Positions 46,477 through 54,417 of a stretch of 64,000 bases of DNA are shown in pieces. The translations under genes and the position numbers were made by a program. The first letter of the stretch is position 1; each line of letters begins with the position of its first letter. The notes below the pieces were generated by a model. The model saw nothing but the letters and a program-made list of their open reading frames with translations. It searched no databases and was not told where the DNA came from. The stretch spans positions 124,001 to 188,000 of the forward strand of contig NZ_JBGUAX010000004.1 in assembly GCF_041821065.1 (NCBI RefSeq). The letters are read 5' to 3'. This DNA comes from Egicoccus sp. AB-alg2 (GTDB taxonomy: Bacteria; Actinomycetota; Nitriliruptoria; Nitriliruptorales; Nitriliruptoraceae).

Positions 46477-47721
46477 TTGGGGGCGTCGTTGGAGGCACCG
46501 GTCCGCTCGGAGGTGCGCGCCGTTGGCGGTGGCGCGCTCGTGTTCGGCATGCTGTTCCTCGACCGCCTGGCGCCGCTGTACCTGATCGTCGTCATCCGCC
46601 AGCAGGAAGGGCTCGCGCCGCGGCAGTTGGCGCTCGTCCCGCTCGCCATCGGGCTCGGGTGGGCCGTCGCCATGGGCATCGGTCGCTGGCTCAGTGGCCG
46701 GCTCTCCGACCGGACCCGCATCGCGTTGGGGGCCGGCGGTGCGGCCATCGTCCACGTCGGCTCCGCTCTGGTGGGCGGCTGGCCGGCCTTCATCCTCCTG
46801 CGGTTCCTCGGGGGCGTCTTCGCCGGGACCGTCGCGCCGCCGCTGACCGGGCTCATCTTCGCCTGGGCGCCCCGCCGGCGGCGCGGCCTCGACGCGGGCA
46901 TCATGTTCTCCGCGACCCGCCTCCTGGGCAGTCTGCTCGCACCCATCGTCGTGTTGGGGGTGGCCGTCCGCGCCGACTGGCGTGCGGCGCTGCTCACGGC
47001 CGCCGTGCTGCTCCTGGTCGCGACCGCGGCATTCTGGGTCGTCACACCGAGCACCCCCGAGGCGGAGCACACCACCTCGGCGCAGCGGCGGCAGCAGGCA
47101 CGCACCGTTCTGGCGCGCCATGGTCGACGCAACATCGCCCTGGCGACGGTCTTCGGCATCCTCTTCGCCTGCTGGCTGAACGTGGTGAGCCAGACGGGCC
47201 CGAGCGTCGTGGTCGCGTCCCTCGACGTGACGCCGGACACCGCCGGTGCGATCGTCGGTGCCTTCGGCATCGGCGGCTGGCTGGCGGCGCTGTTCGTCCC
47301 GATGGCCTCCGACCGGGTCGGCCGGGCGTTGGCCCTCGGCACCAGCACGGCCGTCGGGGGCGCCGCCGGCCTCGGGCTCAGCCTGCTGCTCGCCGGCGGG
47401 AGTGCCCCCGTCTGGGCGCCCGCGGTCCTGTTCGCCTTCGGCGGCCTCGCGCTGGGTGCCCTCCCGCTGGCGCTCTCGATCATCCCGGGTGAAGCCGTGC
47501 TGCGTGGGGATCCCGGCCGTGCCGTCGTCTGGCCCGTCTTCGGCTCCGAGGTCGTCGGCGCCGCCGTGCTGCCGGCCGTTGCCCTGCTCGGCTTCCTGCC
47601 GGAGCGGGCGACGCTCGCCATCGCCGCCGGCGCCCTGCTCGCCAGCGCCGTCCTCGCCAGGGCGCTGGTCCCGCCGGAGCACGAAGACGAAGCTGAGGAG
47701 GTGCCGGCGTCGCCGATCTGA
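46477..47721 (+). CDS. MFS transporter
   Basis: A membrane protein of up to 414 residues with about 12 hydrophobic segments and the typical loop 2-3 motif in MGIGRWLSGRLSDRTRIAL (G-x-L-S-D-R). Further features are APPLTGLIFAWAPRRRRG and the second-half repeat FVPMASDRVGRALALG. Substrate not recognisable; in this regulon an aromatic acid or its export is likely. The start is uncertain: TTG 46477, TTG 46489 and GTG 46513 are all in frame and none has a strong ribosome site. It is divergent from the esterase across operator C. Confidence 0.83.
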   Translation: MGASLEAPVRSEVRAVGGGALVFGMLFLDRLAPLYLIVVIRQQEGLAPRQLALVPLAIGLGWAVAMGIGRWLSGRLSDRTRIALGAGGAAIVHVGSALVGGWPAFILLRFLGGVFAGTVAPPLTGLIFAWAPRRRRGLDAGIMFSATRLLGSLLAPIVVLGVAVRADWRAALLTAAVLLLVATAAFWVVTPSTPEAEHTTSAQRRQQARTVLARHGRRNIALATVFGILFACWLNVVSQTGPSVVVASLDVTPDTAGAIVGAFGIGGWLAALFVPMASDRVGRALALGTSTAVGGAAGLGLSLLLAGGSAPVWAPAVLFAFGGLALGALPLALSIIPGEAVLRGDPGRAVVWPVFGSEVVGAAVLPAVALLGFLPERATLAIAAGALLASAVLARALVPPEHEDEAEEVPASPI

Positions 47722-47813
47722 CCCGCCGCGTGCCATCGGCCGCCGACGGGACGGGCGTCGCACACGTCCTCGCCCCCTAAGGTGAACGGCGTCGAGGCAA
47801 AGGCCACCACGAG

Positions 47814-48935
47814 ATGAACGACCGACCGCCGCCGTTCCGTGCCGACCACGTCGGCAGCCTGCTGCGCCCACCACGCCTGCTCGAGGCGCGCCAGCGACAC
47901 GCGGCCGGAGCATTCGACGCCGCGGAACTGCGTGCTGTCGAGGACGACGCCATCCGTGAGGTCGTCGCGCTGCAACGCGGCGTGGGGCTGTCGGCCGCCA
48001 CCGACGGGGAGTTCCGGCGGACCTCCTGGCACATGGACTTCATCTACCGGCTCGGCGGCATCACGCAGGCGGACGGGAAGATCGAGGTGCACTTCGAGAA
48101 CGAGGAGGGTGGCCTCGACTTCACCGCCGCGGCACTGGCGGTCACCGGACCGGTCGGACTCGACGAGCCGATCTTCGCCGACGACTTCGACTTCACGAAG
48201 TCGCTGGCCGACGAGGCCGGCATGGTCGCGAAGCTGACGATCCCGTCGCCAAGCATGGTGCACTACCGGGGCGGCCGAGCGGCCATCGATCCGGACGTGT
48301 ACCCCGACGAGGAGCAGTTCTGGGCGGATCTGACCCGCGCCTACCGCCACGAACTGCAGGCGATGGCCGAACGCGGCTGCCGCTACCTGCAGCTCGACGA
48401 CACCAGCCTGGCCTATCTCAACGACCCGACGCAGCGCGCCAGGATCGCCGACCTGGGCGGCGACGCCGAACACCAGCACGAGCACTACATCCGGCACCTC
48501 AACGAAGCGGTGGCCGATCGCCCTGAGGGCCTGCGCGTCACGACCCACCTGTGCCGGGGCAACTTCCGGTCGTCGTGGGCGGCATCGGGCAGCTACGACT
48601 TCGTCGCCGAGGCGCTCTTCAACGACCTCGACGTCGACGGCTTCTTCCTCGAGTACGACGACGAACGCTCCGGCGGCTTCCAGCCGCTGCGGTACGTACC
48701 GCCCGGCAAGCAGGTCGTCCTCGGGCTCGTCACGACGAAGCGACCCGCGCTCGAGTCGAAGGACGACCTCAAGCGCCGCATCGACGAGGCCAGCCGGTTC
48801 GTCCCCCTCGAGCAGTTGTGCCTGTCCCCGCAGTGCGGCTTCTCGTCGACGGTGGAGGGCAACGCCCTCACCTTCGACGAGCAGCGCGCCAAGCTCGAGC
48901 TGGTCGTCGAGACGGCCCAGGAGATCTGGGGGTGA
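47814..48935 (+). CDS. MetE C-terminal-domain-like cobalamin-independent methyltransferase
   Basis: A 373-residue protein of the MetE-C (YxjG/YxjH-like) family, about half the length of true MetE and lacking its N-terminal domain. It begins FRADHVGSLLRPPRLLEAR, contains ATDGEFRRTSWHMDF and YLQLDDTSLAYL, and keeps the Zn-thiol ligand set expected of the family: His and Cys in THLCRGN, Glu in FFLEYDDE and Cys in LSPQCGFSS. Such proteins move a methyl group to a thiol. In a regulon centred on aromatic O-demethylation it could drain methyl groups to homocysteine or another thiol. It is downstream of the MFS gene, with no operator of its own. Confidence 0.85.
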   Translation: MNDRPPPFRADHVGSLLRPPRLLEARQRHAAGAFDAAELRAVEDDAIREVVALQRGVGLSAATDGEFRRTSWHMDFIYRLGGITQADGKIEVHFENEEGGLDFTAAALAVTGPVGLDEPIFADDFDFTKSLADEAGMVAKLTIPSPSMVHYRGGRAAIDPDVYPDEEQFWADLTRAYRHELQAMAERGCRYLQLDDTSLAYLNDPTQRARIADLGGDAEHQHEHYIRHLNEAVADRPEGLRVTTHLCRGNFRSSWAASGSYDFVAEALFNDLDVDGFFLEYDDERSGGFQPLRYVPPGKQVVLGLVTTKRPALESKDDLKRRIDEASRFVPLEQLCLSPQCGFSSTVEGNALTFDEQRAKLELVVETAQEIWG

Positions 48936-48994
48936 CGCACCACCAGCCGTACCGTCGTGAGGAGTCCGACGCCCGCCGCTGAGGAGCGAGAACC

Positions 48995-49612
48995 GTGCGC
49001 ATCACCAAGTATCGGCAGTCCTGCCTCGTCGTCGAAGCCGACAACGGCGCCCGCCTGCTGTTGGACGCCGGCTACCACGTGACGCGCACGCGAGCGCTCG
49101 ACGAGTTGGGCAGCATCGACGCCGCGTTGTACTCGCACGAGCACCCCGACCACTTCGGCGAGGAGTGGGTCGGGCCGTTGCTCGAGCGAGGCGTGCCGGT
49201 GTTCGCCGAAGCGTCCGTGTGTTCGATGATCGGGAGCGCCGCGAACACCGTGCAGGGCGGCACGACCTTCGCGGCCGCCGAGGTGCCGGTGGCGGCCTAC
49301 GACCTGCCGCACATGCCGTTGGTCGACGGCCGACCGGGGCCGCCCAACCTCGGCTTCCTCATCGACGGCCGGCTGCTGCACCCCGGTGACGCGAAGGACC
49401 TCCGCGGCGTCGGTGCAGAGGTGCTGGCGACGCCCATCGCCGGGCCCAGCTGCAGCGCGCGTGACGCCTACCTCATGGTCGAGGCGAGCGGCGCGCGTGT
49501 GGCCGTGCCGGTCCACTACGACCACTTCCTCGCCGACCCAGAGCTGTTCGCCAAGCAGTGCCCGATCGCCGAGGTGGCCGTGCTGGACGACGGCCAGACC
49601 CTCGAGGTCTGA
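48995..49612 (+). CDS. Metallo-beta-lactamase-fold hydrolase (UlaG-like)
   Basis: A 205-residue MBL-fold protein. It starts ITKYRQSCLVVEADNGARLLLDAG, has the metal motif SHEHPDHFGEEW (H-x-H-x-D-H, about residues 48-59), a mid-chain DLPHMPL histidine, PGDAK (metal-bridging Asp) and the terminal VPVHYDHF. The size and order match UlaG-like lactonases and related proteins. A lactone or ester from ring-cleavage intermediates is possible but not shown. GTG 48995 is preceded by GAGGAG. It is convergent with the tannase-family gene. Confidence 0.83.
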   Translation: MRITKYRQSCLVVEADNGARLLLDAGYHVTRTRALDELGSIDAALYSHEHPDHFGEEWVGPLLERGVPVFAEASVCSMIGSAANTVQGGTTFAAAEVPVAAYDLPHMPLVDGRPGPPNLGFLIDGRLLHPGDAKDLRGVGAEVLATPIAGPSCSARDAYLMVEASGARVAVPVHYDHFLADPELFAKQCPIAEVAVLDDGQTLEV

Positions 49613-49616
49613 GCGT

Positions 49617-49671
49617 CGGGCGAGACACGCGGGGCGGGACCGTCCGGCCCGCCCCGCGTGCGGCTCGCCCG
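49617..49671. terminator. Bidirectional terminator between the MBL and tannase-family genes
   Basis: A 13-bp perfect inverted repeat (CACGCGGGGCGGG at 49626-49638 and its complement at 49648-49660) has a 9-base loop. It is extended outward by CGGGCGAG / CTCGCCCG arms. It fills the 65-base gap between the convergent stops and can serve both strands. Confidence 0.8.
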
Positions 49672-49677
49672 GTCCGG

Positions 49678-51279
49678 TCAGCCCTTGAAGCCCGGCGCCT
49701 TCATGCACCGGAAGCTCGCGGCGTCGTCCACGTCGCCGCGGAAGTAGCGGGACCAGGTCGGCCACTCGCAGGCCGGGCGGGTGCGGTCGGTGCCGCGCTC
49801 CTGCAGCACCACGTCGCGGGGAGCCTCGCCGTCGGCGGCCCACCGGTCGAGGATCTCGAGCCAGTCGACATCGTTCGGTCCGGCGCCACCACCGTGGTCC
49901 GCCTTCGGGACGGCGTAGGCGCGGAAGAACTTGTCGGTGCGGCCCTTGCCGAGCGTCTCCACCACCGAGGCGTGGTAGTCCAGCCCGGCGAGGGCGCTGC
50001 GGCCGTTGTCGCCGAGGTTCTCCTGCAGGATGAGCTTGCCGCCGCTCGCCGCGAAGGCCGACAGGTCGGGGTCGGTGGCGTCCACCATCTCGGAGACGGC
50101 GAGGATCCGCTCGCGCCACTCGGGTGCGTTGGGGTCGAAGCCGACGGTGTCGAAGTCGGGGTCCTGCGCGACGAAATAGCGGATGAAGTCGGCGCCGAGG
50201 CTCACCGTGAAGCCGGGGTTGCCGTTGGCGCCCATCACCCACTGACGCCAGTCGTTGCCTTCCCCACCGACCGGGAAGCCCGGGTAGCCGGGCACGCCGT
50301 TCGCCAGCGGGTAGTCGAGCACCATCGGGGCGTGGAACTGCTCGACGACGTCGATCTGCGCCTGCGTCAGGCAGCCCGTGGCCTCGCCGGCCTCGCACAG
50401 CAGCGCCTGGAAGTCGACGTGACAGTTCTGTGGGCGGCTGATGATGCCGTCCTCGAGCCCGTCCAGCCCGTCGCAGGTCGCGAGGGTCGTCGCGTGGAGC
50501 AGGTCGACCCCGGCGGGATCGATCCAGCCGCCCGTGAGGATCGGCTCCGCGAGCGCGTTGACGAACAACTGCTGTCCGGTGAAGTTCACGACCGGGACCC
50601 GGCTGAACACGCCGTCGTAGTCGGTCGGGAACCGCTGGGCCACCGTGAGCCCCTCGCGCCCACCCTGTGAGCTGCCGACGAAGTAGGTCTGCTCCGGTGC
50701 GCGCTCGTAGTGGGCCTCGATCAGCGACACCGCGACGTCGCGCGTCTTCTTGAGCGCCGCGTAGGCGAAGTTGACGAGCGATTCCTCGATCAGGGCGAAC
50801 GAACCGCCCGGGTGCACGGTGCTGCTGTGCCCGGAGTCACTGCCGAAGGTGGCGTAGCCCTGCTGCAGTGGCGTGGCGGTCCCGACCGGGGCCGAGGGGA
50901 CGCTCCCGGTCCCCGCCACGACGGTTCCGTTGTAGCCGCCGCCCCCGAAGTGGACGGCCTTGCCGTTCCAGGCCGTCGGGAGGTTCACCCGGAAGCGGAT
51001 GTCGGGCGCCTCCGGGTCGACCGGGGCGATCCGGCCCTCGACGAGGCAGTACGGCGCGGTGGCGCCCTGGGTGGACTCCCGTGCCGAGGTGACCTGCGCA
51101 CCCGACGTGGGCAGGCCGATGTCGGCGGCGTCGATCGTCGTGCCGGCGAGGTCCTCGCACGGGGTGTCTGCGGCTGCCGCGGCCGGCAGCGCTGTCGCCA
51201 CGAGGCCGACGGCCGACAGCGCCGCCAGGCTCCCTCGCCAGCGGCTCGCCCGCGCCCGGACAGCAGTTACTGCGCGCAT
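49678..51279 (-). CDS. Secreted tannase/feruloyl esterase-family hydrolase
   Basis: A 533-residue exported enzyme. The signal peptide ends LPAAAAADTP, and CEDLAGTTIDAA begins the mature chain, as in tannase-family proteins. The nucleophile elbow is YFVGSSQGGREG (catalytic Ser204) and the C-terminal histidine is His462 in KADHGGGAGPND; Asp424 in NLGDNG is the likely acid. Family members cleave galloyl or feruloyl esters. The usual Cys before the catalytic Ser and the Cys after the His are Ser203 and Gly463 here, so the characteristic disulfide is absent. It would release aromatic acids outside the cell for the TRAP or MFS importer. Ester preference unknown. Confidence 0.85.
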   Translation of the reverse strand: MRAVTAVRARASRWRGSLAALSAVGLVATALPAAAAADTPCEDLAGTTIDAADIGLPTSGAQVTSARESTQGATAPYCLVEGRIAPVDPEAPDIRFRVNLPTAWNGKAVHFGGGGYNGTVVAGTGSVPSAPVGTATPLQQGYATFGSDSGHSSTVHPGGSFALIEESLVNFAYAALKKTRDVAVSLIEAHYERAPEQTYFVGSSQGGREGLTVAQRFPTDYDGVFSRVPVVNFTGQQLFVNALAEPILTGGWIDPAGVDLLHATTLATCDGLDGLEDGIISRPQNCHVDFQALLCEAGEATGCLTQAQIDVVEQFHAPMVLDYPLANGVPGYPGFPVGGEGNDWRQWVMGANGNPGFTVSLGADFIRYFVAQDPDFDTVGFDPNAPEWRERILAVSEMVDATDPDLSAFAASGGKLILQENLGDNGRSALAGLDYHASVVETLGKGRTDKFFRAYAVPKADHGGGAGPNDVDWLEILDRWAADGEAPRDVVLQERGTDRTRPACEWPTWSRYFRGDVDDAASFRCMKAPGFKG

Positions 51280-51348
51280 TGCTCTCCCTTCCTCTGGTGG
51301 GCTCCACCCACCAGTAGCCCTACGGACCGTGCGGTTCGTACTAGTCGG

Positions 51349-51376
51349 AGCCTAGGAAGCGGCACAATCTTGTCAA
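51349..51376 (-). promoter_or_regulatory. Promoter of the tannase-family gene
   Basis: On the minus strand -35 TTGACA (51376-51371) is followed after 16 bases by TAGGCT (51354-51349), a good actinobacterial -10. The -35 lies inside operator D. The expected transcript has a leader of roughly 60 bases before ATG 51279. Confidence 0.6.
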
Positions 51377-51380
51377 CAAT
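51369..51380. promoter_or_regulatory. GntR-type operator D (tannase/gntR2 divergent region)
   Basis: CTTGTCAACAAT matches ATTGT-NN-ACAAT with one mismatch in the outer left base. It overlaps the -35 of the tannase-family gene. An additional ACAAT half-site lies at 51364-51368. Confidence 0.65.
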
Positions 51381-51441
51381 TTGTTTGACGACCATCCGTC
51401 GCCTGCCAAGACCAAGGTTGATTGCATGCATGACGACAGGA

Positions 51442-51460
51442 ATGTGCGTTGATCGCACAT
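51442..51460. promoter_or_regulatory. Inverted repeat upstream of gntR2
   Basis: ATGTGCG-TTGAT-CGCACAT is a perfect 7-bp inverted repeat with a 5-base centre in the 411-base gap between the tannase-family gene and gntR2. It does not match the ATTGT operator and could bind another regulator. The rest of this gap holds the two operators/promoters and no recognisable gene. Confidence 0.45.
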
Positions 51461-51690
51461 GCTTACGGCAGGCGACGGCTGGGACGGATGGCATGGAAAA
51501 GCCTCTATAGGAGATGCTGGGACGGGTTCTACAGGCGAGCATGGCCCGTGACGGCCTGCCGCCCATTCGTCTCTTGCATGCAGTCGTGGGCTGTGCCAGG
51601 ATCGCTGGCCAGATCGTGTGCGGCGGCCGGCGTGCGAGCGACGGCGCCGAGATCGCCGGCACAGAGCGACGAGCAGGGAGAGCCACCGTC

Positions 51691-52464
51691 GTGAGCTCAC
51701 TCCAGGAGCCACCCGCTTCACAGCGGATCAAGGCGCTGCTGGCGCTGCGCGAGTTGCTGCTCGGCGGCGCGTTCGCGCCTGGTGAGCGGCTCGCGGAGAT
51801 CCCGCTGTGCGAGCGGCTCGGGGTGTCGCGCACGCCGTTGCGGCTGGCCCTCATCAGCCTCGAGCACGAGGGGCTCGTGCGCCAGCACGGATCCGGCGGC
51901 TACGTCGTGCAGGACTTCAGTGTCGAGGACGTCGCGGATGCCATCGAACTGCGCGGAGTGCTCGAGGGCACGGCCGCCCGGTTCGCCGCCGAACGGCTGG
52001 ACGAACCGGCCTACCTGCTCCCGCTGCGGGAGGTCGTCGAGGAGGCCGACCGGCTCCTCCACGATGACGGCGGCACCGAGTGGGTGTTCGAGGACTACGT
52101 CGCGTTGAACGAACGGTTCCACGCACTGCTGCTGGGGCTCGCCGGCAGCGCCGTCCTGGAGCGGTCGCTCGAGCACGTGTTGGCCCTGCCCTTCGCTTCG
52201 CCCAATGCCCTCGTGAGCGCCCAGGGCCGCGGCGCGCGCCGCTGGATGACCGTCGCCCAGGAACAGCACCGGGCGATCGTGGACGCCATCGCCGCCCGCG
52301 AGGGGGCGCGTGCCGAAGCGGTGGCGAGGGAGCACGCACGGTTGGCCCGCCGCAACCTCGAGCAGGCGCTGGCCGCCGACGAGCCCCTGGCGACGGTGAT
52401 GCCCGGCGGCTCGCTGGTCCGCGCCGCTGCCCCGCCGGGCACCTGGCGCGACGCGTCTGGCTGA
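51691..52464 (+). CDS. GntR-family (FCD domain) transcriptional regulator 2
   Basis: A 257-residue GntR/FCD regulator. The winged HTH is LRELLLGGAFAPGERLAEIP, then LCERLGVSRTPLRLALISLE and GLVRQHGSGGYVVQDF (about residues 14-75). The FCD domain follows, with VEDVADAIELRGVLEGTAA, the DYVALNERFHALLLGLAG motif with the ligand-site Asn and His, and QEQHRAIVDAIAAREG. GTG 51691 is chosen because the upstream frame is non-conserved. It differs clearly from regulator 1 (40873). It is divergent from the tannase gene and upstream of metF, each with the ATTGT operator, so it is a second candidate for those sites. Confidence 0.9.
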   Translation: MSSLQEPPASQRIKALLALRELLLGGAFAPGERLAEIPLCERLGVSRTPLRLALISLEHEGLVRQHGSGGYVVQDFSVEDVADAIELRGVLEGTAARFAAERLDEPAYLLPLREVVEEADRLLHDDGGTEWVFEDYVALNERFHALLLGLAGSAVLERSLEHVLALPFASPNALVSAQGRGARRWMTVAQEQHRAIVDAIAAREGARAEAVAREHARLARRNLEQALAADEPLATVMPGGSLVRAAAPPGTWRDASG

Positions 52465-52468
52465 CGAA

Positions 52469-52501
52469 ATTGTTTACAATTTGGCGAACACCCACTACGG
52501 T
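52469..52501 (+). promoter_or_regulatory. GntR-type operator E and metF promoter
   Basis: ATTGTTTACAAT (52469-52480), flanked to give AAATTGTTTACAATTT, is the most extended copy of the palindrome. It contains -35 TTTACA (52473-52478); after 17 bases the -10 is TACGGT (52496-52501), identical in sequence and spacing to that of galB. It begins 5 bases after the gntR2 stop and drives the C1 operon. Confidence 0.7.
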
Positions 52502-52532
52502 CGACGTGGTCGAGGCAGAGACGGGAGCATCG

Positions 52533-53438
52533 ATGAGCGAGGGTCCTCTGACGGGTGGCCGACCGTCCGAAGCGGACGAGCGGCCGGCGCCGCGAACGGT
52601 CGCCGCCCCGATCGACGTGGCCGGCCTCATCGGCAACGTCAGCTATGAGGTCATGCCCTTCAAGAAGACGGAGGCGTCCGTCAAGCGGCACGTCCCCAAG
52701 GACGTGCCCCTGACGGTCACCGCCACCGAGAGCCGAGGGCTCGACGCGACCCTCGACCTCACCGTCGCGTTGGCGCAGGACGGCTACCGGGTCGCGCCGC
52801 ATCTGGCGGCCCGGCTGGTGCAGGGCGAGGATCACCTCCGGCGCATCGCCGAGCGCCTCGACGACGTCGACGTCCGTTCCCTGTTCGTGATCGGCGGTGA
52901 CGCGCCCGAGCCGCACGGGCCGTTCGACAGCGCCAAGGCCCTGATCGACGCGCTGGACGGCATCGGGTTCCGCTACGAGAGCCTGGGTGTGGGTGGCTAC
53001 CCGGAAGGGCACGCCAGCATCCCGGAGGCCGCACTGGACGCCGCGTTGCGGCAGAAGGCGACCCACGCGGATCGCATCATCACGCAGATCTGTTTCGATC
53101 CGGACACGATCGCTTCCTGGGCGTCGCAGCTCGCACGCTCCGGCGTCGACGTGCCGATCCATCTCGGCCTGCCTGGCCCCGTCAACCGGCAGAAGCTGAT
53201 GCGGATCTCCGCCGGCATCGGACTGGGGCAGTCGGCGCGGTTCCTGCAGAAGCAGCAGAACCTGGTCTGGCGACTGCTGCTGCCGGGTGGGTACAACCCG
53301 ACGCGACTGCTGCGACGGCTGGGCAAGGCCTTGGCTCGGGCCGAGACCCATGTGGCCGGGTTGCACATCTTCACCTTCAACGAGCTCGAGCGCACGGAGG
53401 CGTGGCGGCAGAAGCTGTTGGCGTCGGTGCGCGCCTGA
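52533..53438 (+). CDS. metF: Methylenetetrahydrofolate reductase
   Basis: A 301-residue MTHFR-fold protein. The catalytic Glu39 lies in NVSYEVMPFK (equivalent to FEFFPP of E. coli MetF). TLTVTATESRGLDATLDLTV-like text (PLTVTATESRG), VRSLFVIGGDAPEP and HADRIITQICFDPDTIASW follow the TIM-barrel pattern. It interconverts 5-methyl-THF and 5,10-methylene-THF. In aromatic demethylation it would run in the oxidative direction on methyl-THF made by LigM. ATG 52533 has GGGAG upstream; an in-frame GTG at 52506 is an alternative. It leads the operon metF-purU-ligM. Confidence 0.88.
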   Translation: MSEGPLTGGRPSEADERPAPRTVAAPIDVAGLIGNVSYEVMPFKKTEASVKRHVPKDVPLTVTATESRGLDATLDLTVALAQDGYRVAPHLAARLVQGEDHLRRIAERLDDVDVRSLFVIGGDAPEPHGPFDSAKALIDALDGIGFRYESLGVGGYPEGHASIPEAALDAALRQKATHADRIITQICFDPDTIASWASQLARSGVDVPIHLGLPGPVNRQKLMRISAGIGLGQSARFLQKQQNLVWRLLLPGGYNPTRLLRRLGKALARAETHVAGLHIFTFNELERTEAWRQKLLASVRA

Positions 53439-53454
53439 GCGGAAAGGGACTGTG

Positions 53455-54324
<870 letters not shown>

Positions 54325-54343
54325 CCGCCGCATCTTGCAAGGG

Positions 54344-54372
54344 CCGGTGGTCGGCCTCGGGACCGCCACCGG
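54344..54372 (+). other. Intercistronic stem-loop before ligM
   Basis: CCGGTGGTC and GACC-G-CCACCGG pair with one bulged base around an 8-base loop, 20 bases after the purU stop. It leaves the ligM ribosome site free and may affect message stability rather than terminate. Confidence 0.45.
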
Positions 54373-54417
54373 TACGAGGGAGCAACTGGTGACACCGCGG
54401 ACGACGGAGGAAGTGGC

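Noticed and set aside
47814-48935. Full methionine synthase MetE
   Set aside because: Only the C-terminal half is present (373 residues against about 750), so a MetE-core-like name was used.
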